From Nocardia rhamnosiphila NBRC 108938 (lineage in GTDB: Bacteria; Actinomycetota; Actinomycetes; Mycobacteriales; Mycobacteriaceae), in the NCBI RefSeq assembly GCF_000720425.1, contig NZ_JOAJ01000005.1:372001-436000 (forward strand): a stretch of 64,000 nt of DNA. The letters run 5' to 3'. The notes beneath the pieces are model-generated. The model had not been told where the DNA came from. It saw only the letters and a program-made list of their open reading frames with translations, and did not search any database. Positions 28,401-40,400 of the stretch are shown piece after piece (within the stretch, counting starts at the first letter, position 1; each line of letters opens with the position of its first letter). A program made the translations under genes and the position numbers.

Positions 28401-31400
28401 GGGCCGGATACTCCCGCCGAGCGGCCACGACGGGCGAGTGCGGCCGACAGTGGAACGCTATCGAAGGCACAGTCGGTCGGACTACGAGGTCAACCGGCAG
28501 CGGCGCGAGACCGATGCGCAGTACGCGGCACGCCGCGACGCCGAGGACGCCGACCTCCGGTCGCTTCTCGAACGCCGGCGCGCGGAGTATCTGCGCGCGA
28601 TGGCGGAACAGGTCGGGGAGGACGGGCCCGCCGAACTCGCCGACCGGTTCCGCGCCGGCGCGGCGGAAGCCGACCGTGCGGCCGAACAGCATCGCTCCGC
28701 CGCGGACGACCGGTGGGACGAGGCACGTCGCAAACCCGAGAAGCGGATCTCGGACCGGCCACCCGACGAGGACCGGACACCCTCCCGTGATGACGAGGAC
28801 GCGGCGGATCGGCGTGGTGATGAGGACGTTGCGGATCGGCGCGAGGATGAGGATCCTGCCGACCGGCGTGAGGAGGACCCTGCCGGGCGGCGTGACGAGG
28901 ATTCCGCCGGGCGGCGTGATGACCAGGGCGCGGCGGCTCGGCGTGACGGAGAGGGGCCTGCCGGGCGGCGTGATGACCGGGATGTTGCCGATCGGCGCGA
29001 GGATGAGGATCCCGCCGACCGGCGTGAGGAGGACCATGCCGACCGGCGTGACGAGGATTCCGCCGGGCGGCGTGATGGTGACCGGGACGCGGCGGATCGG
29101 CGTGACGGCGAGGGTCCTGCCGACCGTGAGGAGGATTCCGCCGGGCGGCGTGATGAGGAGGATGTTGCCGACCGGCGTGAGGATCCCTCCGGGGCTGTCC
29201 GCGGTGAGCCGGAGTCGGGAACCGATGCCGGTCGCTACCGTTACGACGCGCAACCGGATGAACCGCAGCCGTACCGGCCCACCGATCCCGGCTTCGCCGA
29301 GGCGCTGGCCGCGACAACGGCGCTGCGGGAGGCCGAGCAGGCGCAACGGGACAGCGTCGTCGCGGCGTTGCGGACGCTCGCGGTGGACCTGGGCCTGGTC
29401 GAGCCGGGGAGCCGGCCGGATCTGCGGCAGTTGCGGCCGAGCCGGATCGGCCCGCGGATCGACGCCCGGCAGCAGCGGGTACGCGATGACGGCACGCTCA
29501 GTGAATACGAACGGGCCCGGCAGCTGGCCGATCTGGATACGTTGCGCGCCCGGTCGGAGCGCTATCACCGGATCGTCGGCCGGATGTCCGAGACGTCCCA
29601 GTTGCTGGGCGAACTGGGTGGTCTCGCTTTCGCCTTGGACGCGGAACTGCATCCGGGCGCGATCCAGCTGACTCCGTACGAGGGCGCCAGTACCGCCAAA
29701 CTCGTGGTGGATATCGCGGTGCTGGTGCCGGGGACCGGCACCGGGGCCCCGAAACTCTTGATCGTCGAGGCCAAGGGCGCCGATTCGCCGCTCGGTGGTT
29801 CGCGGCGTGCCGACGCCCAGCAGGGCGCACCGGAATACCTGCGCGACACGCTGGCGATCGACAAGAACCTCGCGACCGTCCTCACCGAGACGCCTGATCA
29901 GATGCGAGCGCGCGGGATCGATCCGGACGGTGCGGCCGGTCGCGGGCTGCTGCGCGCGCGGGAGGAACTGCTCGCCGCTCATCGCGACGGCACCCTGGAG
30001 GTCGAATACCACCAGGTGCGTACGGCGGCGACCGGCGAGATCACCGTGCGGCGGTTCGATCTCGAACGCGATGGGGATCCGGTCCGCGTCGATGTCATCG
30101 GTGGGATCGACCGGACCGCGCCCGACGGGTCCGGATCGGCCGACCGCGGGCGGTCCCCGGGCGAGGGCGAGGCACGGCGGAATCCGGATATCGGTGATAC
30201 GCGGCGGATTCCGGTGGTCGGGGACACCCGGCCGGAGGGCGATGACGCCCAGCCGATTGCGAAGAACGGTGACACTCGGCCGATTTCGGTTGTCGACGAC
30301 TCGCGGCCGACTCCGATAGACGATGACACGCAGCCGATCACAAGGGTCGACGACACCCGGCCTGTTCCGGCGGTGGACGATACGCAGCCCGACCCTATCG
30401 ACGGTGCCGAGCGGCCCTCCGCCGCCCGACTGCTGGGTGCCCCGAACGACGACTCCTGGTCGGGGCTGGACTCCGCGCAGGTCGGTGCGCGGTTGCGGGA
30501 CGAAATCCGGGACCTCATCGGCAACCCGCGATTCGAGGTCTTCGGTTTCGACCGCCCCGAGGTGCATCCGGAGGTGGCCCGCGAGTACGCCCGGGCGCTG
30601 GTCGATATGTTCCGGGCCCATCCGTACGCCCGTCTCGGCGCGGTGGTGTTCCGCGACCTGGGCCCCGATGTGTTCGGTCGGACCCACTGGTCGCTCGACA
30701 ACGGGGTGCCCCGTGCCGATTCGATCGAGTTCAACACCTCCGTGGCCACCGATCCGGCGGCCGTGCGCCGGGAAACCGAGCACAACGTCGATACCGGCTG
30801 GTTCCCGGATGTGGCGCGGGACCGGCCGGCCTACGCGCGGGCCGTCCACGAGTTCGGGCATGTGCTCGACGGCGCGGGCGGGCACCGGGCCCGCCGGGAC
30901 CTGACCGGCCATCTGATGCGGCACTTCTTCGACCGGCATCCCGAGGCCACCAGTGTCGACGACTATTTCGCGTGGTTGCGCGAATCGCTGAGCGGGTACA
31001 GCTTCCACCCCGGCACCCCGCATCCGAAGCCGGCGGAGGCGCTGGCCGAGGCATTCCTCGCGACCGAGATGCGCCGTGCCGGCGCGGCCGAGCCGGGTCC
31101 GGCCGTACGCGACCGCGGCGACGATCCCGTACGGCTCATCCACGACCTGCTGGTGGAATCGGCCCGGGAGACTCCACGGCCCCGTTTCGGCTGGTTCGCC
31201 GAGGAGTCCGCCGCACCGCAGCCCGCGGACGGTCCGGCCGGACCGCGGACCGAGGGTTCGGACGCCGGCGCACCGCCCGGCGCCGACCCGGGTGGCGGCG
31301 AGGGGTCGCGCTCGGACGGTGGGCCCGCCGATCCGGCCGCTGCCGACGCCGCGGCGGCCGAGCGCGAACGTCTCGATCTGGTCCGAACCGGCGACGATCA

Positions 31401-34400
31401 GCTCGACGACTGGCGGTACGCACCGGTGGACCAGGCAGTACAGGTGCGGGAGGTGCTGGCCCGGACCGCGACCGGGCGGGCCGCGCTCGCGCTGCTGCGG
31501 GACGCGGGGGTGACCGTCCGGTTCGCCGAACCCGGTGACGGTCCGGTCCCGGCCGACGAATTCAACGGCCGCACGATGGCGGCGGTGATCGCGGCGGGTG
31601 ATCGTGATCAGGTCGCCCGGGCGGCGGCGGTCGTTCGTGTCGCCGCCCTCGCCGAGTCGGTGCTGCGCGGCCGCGTGGAGGTGACGCCGGCCCGGATCCG
31701 TGCGCTGGACCGGGCCGATCACGTCGCGGCCCGGATGCGGGCGGAAGCCGATGCGCTCGGCCGGCAGGCGGAGTTCCGGCGGGAGCTGGGCCGGGCCGGA
31801 TACGACACCGACAATGCGATGGCGACCGATCCCGTCGACCTGGCGCAGCGGCGGATCCTCGACAATGCCTACCTCGAGGCCTACGACGCCGCGATCCGGC
31901 AGGCCGGGGACCCGCAGGGTTCCGGTGCGCGGACGCGAGTGGAAACAGACGCCGCCCGGGACGCCGAGCTCGGCCGTCTGGCCGCGGTCCGCGACGAGAT
32001 CGCGGCGAGTCGGGATCGGGCGGTCGCCGTCCGGGATGTGCTGCTGGATCGGCTGGGGGTCGGGCCTGAAGAGGTGGCCACCCGGGCGCTGCTGGAGGAA
32101 ACCGTCGAGCGGTTGTACGGCCGGAGCGTCCGCGTCGACCGGATGAGCGGATACGGCGAGCGCGTGGAGGTTGTGCGCGAGGCGGCGACGCAGGTCCTGC
32201 GCCGCCAGCGCGAACTCGAGCTGGCCGAAGCGGATATGGCGGCGGCCGCCGGACTGCGCGATTCGACCGAACCGGTCGCGGCGACCGATACCGACCGGCT
32301 GCACCGGGTCGGAACGGCCGAAGGTATCGCGCGACTGCTGGCGCACCGGGCGTTCGACTCCGCGGAAGTGGGTACCGGCCGCAGCGGTCGTGCCGCGGCG
32401 GAAGCGGAGTGGGACGCCGCGCGGGCATTCCGGCCGCCCGCGGATATGGACGAGTACATCCCGTCCGCGCAGGCGGCGGCCCGTGACGTCGAGGCGTTGG
32501 TGCGGGCGGACGCCGCCGCGGCCGCGCGGCTACACCGGATCGAGGCGGCCTGGGGCCGGGCCGCCGACCGGCTGCGGGATCTGCTCGGTATGCGAAACGA
32601 TCCGGGTACCGGGTCCCGTCGCGAGATCCTCGATCATCTCGCCCGGCGCGCGCGGGAGCGGTCGGATTCGCTGCCCGGTCTGGAGGCCCGGCTGCTGGGT
32701 GCGCTCACCGACGAACACACCCGGGTGAGCGCCGAACGCGCCCGGTTGCGCGCGGAGCTCACCGAGGTGGTCACCCGCGACCTCGCGGGTACGGCGGCAT
32801 CGGATCGGATCCGCGTTCAGCTGGACGATTCCGGGGCAGTGACGGTACAGCGGGAAACCGGACCGGTGCGTGCCGAACAGCCGGTGTCCCCGGATTCGCC
32901 GGTACCGCACGGCGACCGGACTGCTCGTGCCGAGCTGGCGCGAGCTGTCGCCGATCTGCGGGACAAGGCGTTCGGCGAGCTGAGCGCACTCGGCACTCGC
33001 GCCGGGGCCTGGGGAACCGCGAGCTGGGTGCGGCGCACGCTCGACGAACACGGAGTCGAGATCAGGTTCAGTACCGAGCCGGAGGCGACAGCGGCCCGCA
33101 CCCCGAATACCCGGCGGCGGCTGGGCGTGGACGCCGGCTACGACCCGGTCACGCGGACACTTACGCTGCATCCGGGCGATACGCCTGCCCAGCACGTGCG
33201 TGAGCTGGTGGTCGCCGCGCGGCTGGCGGAGCAGTTCGCGGGTATCGACGTGGCGGCCGAACGGATGACGCTGCCGCGCGACGAATACTGCGCCCTCATG
33301 CTGGACCGGGTCGCCGAGGCCTATGCGCTCTCTTTCCGGGACACGGTGGATCTCCAGGTGCGCATTGTCCGGCCGGCGCCTACCGATCCACTGGCCCGCA
33401 GCTACGCCGAAGCTTTCGTGAAAGGATTCCGGACCGCCGAATCCGCCTACGGTTCCCGCAAGATGCTGGGCGGTGAATCCGGTTGGTTCTACTCCGCCGG
33501 GCACAAGGCCGGATTCCGTGCGGTGCGAGCCGCGCTGGACAGCCAGGGCCCGCTGGTCGGCGGGCTCGCCCCGGGCGAGCATTTCGCCGGGATATGGGAC
33601 CGTGCCCACGGGATCTCGCCGACCGGCGGTACCGAACCGCCGACGCCGCGCCGGATCCCGGCGGACACCCCGGAGGACCGGCTGCGCCGGGCACGCAGCC
33701 TGGCCGACGAGATCGAAGGCCTGCAAATCCTGCGTGACCTCGGGCAGTACGTACCGGAGGGGCCGGCCGAGCAGGTCTACCGAGCCGCGCACGACCGGGA
33801 ACTCGGCCGTGCCCGGCGCCGCGCCGGCGGCGCGGAAACTCCGGCGCAGTCCGCACGGCGGGCCGGAACCGAGGCCTTGAGCCGCTACCTGCGCCGGACC
33901 GGGCTCGCCGACGCCGAGGTCGCCATGGATGTGGTGCGGTCCATTGTGGACGGCGGCGGTTCGCCGTGGGGGCATCCGAAAGAACAGTCCGAACACCGCG
34001 GCGGGGCGGGTACGGCACGGCCGGAAACGATGGCGTCGGAGACGGATTCCGATACGGCGCGGCGTGTTGTCGACGCGGAAATGGAACGATTCCGGCAGCC
34101 CGAGCGGATGGGGGAGCGCCCGGAACGGCTGTCGGACCGGGTGCTGCGTTACCTCGACCCGCATCCGCGCCTGGTGGTCACGGCCCGGCCGGGCGAACAC
34201 GTGGACGCGCTGCGGGAACTGGCGCTCACCCACTCCGAATGCGGCGATGTGCTGTGGGATCACTCCCACGGCCTGGACTATCGGCAGGTGACGGCCGGTC
34301 CGGACGGGGAACCGGTGGTCACGCCGGTCAACCGGGCGACGGCCGAGGGACCCTACGGCAGGCGTGATCTGCTGGGTGAGCGCGACCAGATGCTCGCCCA

Positions 34401-37400
34401 CTATCTCCGGTTCCGCGCCGAGGGCCGGACCGACCTCGGCTTCACCGACTGGCTGAAGCAGCTCGGCCCGGACGCCTTCTACACCAAAGCCGATCGGGGC
34501 AGCACCCACCGGCCCGGGACGGTCGGTCACCTGCGCAACGATTTCGTCACCAGAGGTCACCAGCGGGTGCTCGCCGCCGACCGGCCGCTCGACCCGACGC
34601 ATCCGGCCCGGATCGCCCACAATCTGTACACCCGGCAGGTCCCGATCGCCGCGGGCGGTAGTGCGCGGCCCGGCCATCACCGGCTGGAGGTCTTCGCGTA
34701 CGGCGCCGGGCATCTCTCGGTCTTCGTGGAACCCGACGGGCACGGCGGCTGGCGGGTGCCCGCGCCGGTCGGCCTGGAAGGCAGCCAGAACACGCTGTCC
34801 CGGTACTTCCAGGGTATGGCCGGCGATACCCGTGAGGGGCTGGTCGAGCGGATCACGAGAATCCTCGACGACCCCGCCGCGCCGCTCACCCCCGAGAGCC
34901 GACCCCGCGGACGTATCGGCAGGCTGCTCGGCCGCTTGCCCTTCGGCTCGGACCGGCCGGGCGGGAACCCGACGCGGGCAGGAGATGCCGACGGAACACC
35001 TCCGCCGGACGGGCCGGAGTTCATGGGCGGTGCCGACACCCGGCCGCGCGGGAACCGGACCGGCGAGCCTGGCCCGGACACGCCGGCGAACCCGCCCGAC
35101 CCGGCCGCGGACGCGGCACTGCTGCACGCCCCCACCGACGAATGGTCGGCGCTCGAGCCGGTCGAGGTCGGCCTGCGGCTGCGCGAGGTGATGCGGGAGC
35201 TGACCGGGGATCCCGATTTCGAGGTGTACGGATTCGGTCTGCCGGACCTGAACCCGACCGTGGTCCAGGAGTTCGCGCGGTCCCTCATCGACATGTACCG
35301 GCGCTATCCGCAGGTCGATCTGCGCAGTGCCGGTATCGGCCATCTGGACGATGCCATCGCCCTGAACAAACCGGTGACCGATCGCGAAACCGGTATCGCG
35401 CGCGCGGATTCGATCGCGCTCGACTACACGCACGCGCGCAGCGCCGAACGGATCCTGGATCGGATCCGGCAGTCGGTGGACGACGGCCGGCTGAACCCGA
35501 ACGCGCTACGCCGGCCCGTGTACGCGGTCGGCGTGCACGAGTTCGGTCACGGAGTCGATTACGCGGGCGGCCGGCACGCACGACGCGAGCTGGAAACGAT
35601 ATTGCGCGAATACCATCGCGATATCGTCGGCGGAGATACCGCGGACTTCGCCGGCTGGCTGCGCCGGGAACTGGTCGGGTACAGCTTCCGTCCCGACGGC
35701 CGCCTCCACGAAGCCGAAGCCCTCGCCGAAGCCTTCGCCGAGGTCGAACTGGCCCGGCAACTCCCGGCGGGCCGCCGGCCCGAGGTGGGCGAGGTGCGCC
35801 GCAGGATCCACGACCTGCTGGTCGGGTACGCCGACGCGGATCCCGGAGTGCCCGCGCAGCGGATCGGGCCGCTGCACGACGGGCCGGAACACATCGGGAC
35901 CGACGATATGCGGTCAGCGGATTCCGGCGACCGGTATCGCGATGCCGTGGCCGACGAATGGTCGGCGATGGGCCTCGACGAGATCGTCGCCACGCTGCGC
36001 GAACGGTACCCGTTCCGGGAGATCACCGGATTCGCCGACCGTCCCGGCGTCCCGCCGCTGGACCTCACACTGGTCCGTGAGGTCGCGCGGGCCGTCGATC
36101 TGATGATGTCGCGGTTCCCCATGCTCGATGTACACAATCTGCACATCGGGCCGGTCACCGACCCGGACCACGTCCGGGGCCTCGCGGGCTACGACCTGGA
36201 CCCGCGCGACGCCGATCGGATGGTCACCGACACCATCACGCTCAACGAGCGGCTGCTGCGCAACCCCGGCGAGTTCTACGCCTCCCGCCGCCGCTCCGAA
36301 CAGACCTTTCACTCGCCGCGCAACTCGGCCGACCGGCCCGCCTTCGCGACAACCGTCCACGAACTGGGCCACGGCCTGGACTACGCGGGCAGTACCCGAG
36401 CGCGCGGGACGGTCGAGGATCTGCTGGTCGAGTACTACAGCGAGAAGACCGGCGGTTTCGATCCGGACGAGTTCAGCGTGTGGATCAACCAGCTCAGTGG
36501 CTACAGCTTCACCAACCGGGGCGATTTGAACCGGCCGGAGGTTCTGGCCGACGCGGTTCTCGATGTCGTGCTCAACGGCCCCGATGCCACCGAACCCGCG
36601 CGGATCGTCTACGCGGCGCTGCTGCGGGAATCGATCGACAACTACTACGACACCTTCGAGAACGAAGCCGCCGCGCTGCGCATCACGGATCTGGGCCTGG
36701 GACCGTGGATGGACGGCTACGACCGGACGGCCGCGGCCGGGCCCGACCGGCCGACCGGCGAAGTCGCCGACCGGTCCGACGACCGCGGGACACCGGATTC
36801 GGATATCGCGCTGCTCGGCGCCCCCGCGGCCGACCAGTGGTCGGATCTGGGCCCGGCCGAGGTCGGCGGGAAACTGCGCGACCATATGCGTGCGGCGACC
36901 GGTAACCCCGACTTCGCGGTGTTCGGGTTCGACCAGGCCGACCTGAACCCGGAGGTGGTCCGCGAATACGCCCGCGCCGTCACCGATATGTACCGCGACT
37001 ATCCGCACACCGATATCCGCGCGATCGGGATCGGGAACCGCCGCGAGGGAATTCTCGCCGACGCCGGACCGGCCCTGGACCGCGAGACGGGACTCGTCCA
37101 CACCGAGGACATCACCCTCAACTACCGGCACGCCACCAGCGTCGAGAACTTTCGCGCCCAGGTGCAACGGGGAGTGGACAACGAACAGTTCTCGCCGACC
37201 ATGCTGCGGCGGCCGGTATACGCCATGGCGGTGCACGAATACGGTCATGCCCTGGACTATGCCGGTGGGCTGCGGGCGAGTTCGACGGCCCAGCGGCATC
37301 TACTGCTGCGGGCCGCCGAGGTGGGTGGCGACTTCGGCGCCTGGTTGCGACAGCTCAGCGGATACAGCCGTGACGACGACGGCCTGCTGCGCGGGCACGA

Positions 37401-40400
37401 GGCGGTACCCGACGCGTTCGCCGAATACATCATGGGCGGTGACGATCCGGCCGCACGCGACCGCGTGGTCATCACGCCGGTACGAGAGCTGTACGAGCTG
37501 CTGATCCGGCACGCCGACAACCCACCGGGCGGTGCGTCCGAGCGCTCCGGGGACCGCGGCGCGATGGACGCCGGGCACCGGCCCGGTGACGACGGCACCG
37601 GCCGGGATCGTCCGGACGACCAGGACGGCAACGGGCTCGACCGCGACGGGCCCGAGACGAGTACCGGCGGTGGCGCGAAGAAACCCCCGGGCGGGCCGCC
37701 GCGTCCGGCCCCGCCGCCGGAAGAACCCGACGGCGGCCGGCCGGACCAGGAGCCCGGCGGGGACGAGGCGCCCATCCATCCGGACGCGATCATCGAGCCG
37801 CTGGTGATCGAGGTCGACGGCGAGCGGATCGCCTTCGATCTGGTCCCGGACGGTCCGGACCGCTGGCGGCTGGTGCCGCAGGGCGATCTCCCCTCGGCGA
37901 CTCCCGAACGGCTGGCCGCGCTGCGCCGCGAGATAGCGGCGATCCGGCGGATGTGGCCGGGCCGCGCGCCGCAGGTCAAATACCCGTCCGGATCCGGATG
38001 GGACAGCCGGGGTCAGGCCGCGATCGCCGACGGTGTCGCCGGTATCCCCGATCTGGTGAACCCGGTTCCGCCGCAACCGCCGGCCACCCCGGCGCCCACT
38101 CCGGACCATCCGGTGATCGGTCCGGCACCGGAATCCGGCCCGGCCGACCCGACCCTGCTGCGGATCGGACAGCAGTTGCCGGTGTGGATCGGCAATCGCG
38201 AGCACATTCCGATCTTCGGACGGCTGTCCGCCCGGATGCGCGACGACGCGGGCGAATTCGTGCCGATGCATCCGGGCGACGACGCGGAGTACCAGCCGTG
38301 GCTCACCGACGGAACCCTGGCCGCGGCCCGCGACCAGCTGCTCGCCGACCTGGATTCTCGTCGCATATCGCCCGCCCAGGCCCTGCGGGATCTGCTGGCC
38401 GTGGCCGCCCGGCCCGATGTCACGCCCGAGCAGCAGCGCCAGATCCTCGATGCCCTGCGTGATCGCGGGCTCCTCTCAGGCGACGAGGCCGCGGCACTCG
38501 CCGACGGACTGGCCGAGGAGCGCGCAGCGCGGGGCTCGGAGCTGCCCGTCGGACCGGCGCCCGAGGGGGAGAGCCTGACCGACGCGGCCCGGCGGCTGCT
38601 CGATATCGACCTGCCCGACGACAGTCCCGAAACCCTGGCCCGGGTCATCGACGAACAGCAGTACCGGGTGGCCCGGGCGACCGGGGCCATCGAAGGGCTG
38701 GCCGCCGCGGTGCGGCGCTACCGGATCGAACAGACCCTGCCCTACACCATGCGGGACGCGCCCCCGGCGGCCGATACCGAGCGCGGGCTGCCCCGGGCCG
38801 GCGACCCGGCCGCACTGGATGATCCGGGCGGGCGGCGCACCGAGGACGATCCCGGCGACGTCTTCGACGACGAGCGCTTCGAGGACGAGACGGACGCGCC
38901 CTCGTCGCGGCGGCCCGGCCGCTACGCCGCACCTGACCCGGAGGGCCGGCCGGTCCCGTTCCGCGACGAGATCAGCTTCATCGATCAGAATCCCATGGGG
39001 CGGTTCCTCATCGAGATACTGGCCGCCTTCGGGCACGAACCGGGTCTGCTCGACACGCCGCCGGTGGAGAACGGCGCCGACCAGCTGCCGATGTGGGGTG
39101 ACGGGTACGAACTCGGCCGCGACCAGGGCCTGCGCCGATTCTTCGAGAACGCGTTGCGCCGGGACCAGATCCGCGACGAACTCGCGAGCTGGGCGGCGAT
39201 GCGCGACCTGTCGCTCGAGGATCTGCTCGCCGACCCGGAAGGCGTGCTGGACCGGTTGCGTACCGAGAACGTGGCCCGTTCGGAACGAGTCGCCGAATTC
39301 GTCGACGCCGCGCGCGCCACATTGCCGGAAACCGGGCTCACCGATCCGGTCGGAGACCTGCTCGGACGGCAGCTCGTGCGCCTGCCCGGCGGGGCGGGTC
39401 AACCGGACCGGCTGGTGATCGTCGACGGTGCGCGCGACCGCGAGCAGGTACTGGCCGACGCGCTGGCCGCCGACTCCGAACTACGTCATCTGCTCGACCG
39501 GGGCGATCTCGTCCTGGACTACCGTGCCGTGCAGCGGGACTGGACCGGCGAGACGGTGCTCGTGCCCGCGCCGATCCCGCCGCTGCGCTATCTCCACGAG
39601 AACATCCTGGGACGCGACCTCGAAGTACTGCTGGTCCGCGACGGCGACGGCACCTGGCATCAGGTGACCGGGTCCGCGGCGGAACACCGGGCGGCTCTCG
39701 GCGAGCCGCTGCCCCGCTCGACACCGGAGATCGCCGCCGAGATCGCCGGCATTCTGCACGAACTCGGTATCGGCCCGGACGCGGTGGCGCCGGATGCGTC
39801 GGCCGGGACCGTGGGTGATCTGCTGTTGGACAACGCGGTGCGAGCGGTGCAGCTGGAGGCGCTGGCCGATTTCATCCGTTCCGCCACCGATATCGAGATC
39901 TTCAACGAGCTGACCGACGCGCGAAGTCGACTCGCGCGCCGGCTGGGACTGAACCTGATCCCGGACCCCGGCGCACCGGAACGTACCTTCACGGCGGAGT
40001 CGCTGGCCGACCGCCTGACCGATACCGGGCAGCGCCGGGCTCTGCGCGCCCAGCAGTTCGGGGATCTCGCCGAGTACGCGAAAGGCCTGCGCGAGGTGGA
40101 TCCGGACGCGGTCGCCGCTGCTCGCGACCGGCTGGCCCGGCGGCTGGTATCGGAGGAACTCGCCCGCAAGATGTCGACGCAGCGAGCCGCCGACCGCGCG
40201 GGCGTCGACCGGCGGACAGCGGCCCTGCTCCCGCCGGGTTATGTCGACGGCCCCGACGGCAAGCGCGTATTCGCGGTGAACCCTTCGGGCCTGGATCCGA
40301 AGAAGTTGTTCCAGGTGATCCGACGGCTGGAACGCGACGGTCAGGGCGAGCTGGTACACGAGGCACTGGCCGAATACGCGAACGCCCTGTTCGATATCGA

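Noticed and set aside
28801-29190. Regular short repeats that might be a CRISPR array
   Set aside because: The units are contiguous, in frame, imperfect and encode a charged protein linker. There are no unique spacers of constant length.
27808-32346. A 1,512-codon open frame on the minus strand opposite the giant gene
   Set aside because: It is a shadow of the high-GC plus-strand gene. Its composition (His/Arg/Gly/Pro-rich, no recognisable domains) and lack of ribosome binding site fit antisense of GC-rich third positions.
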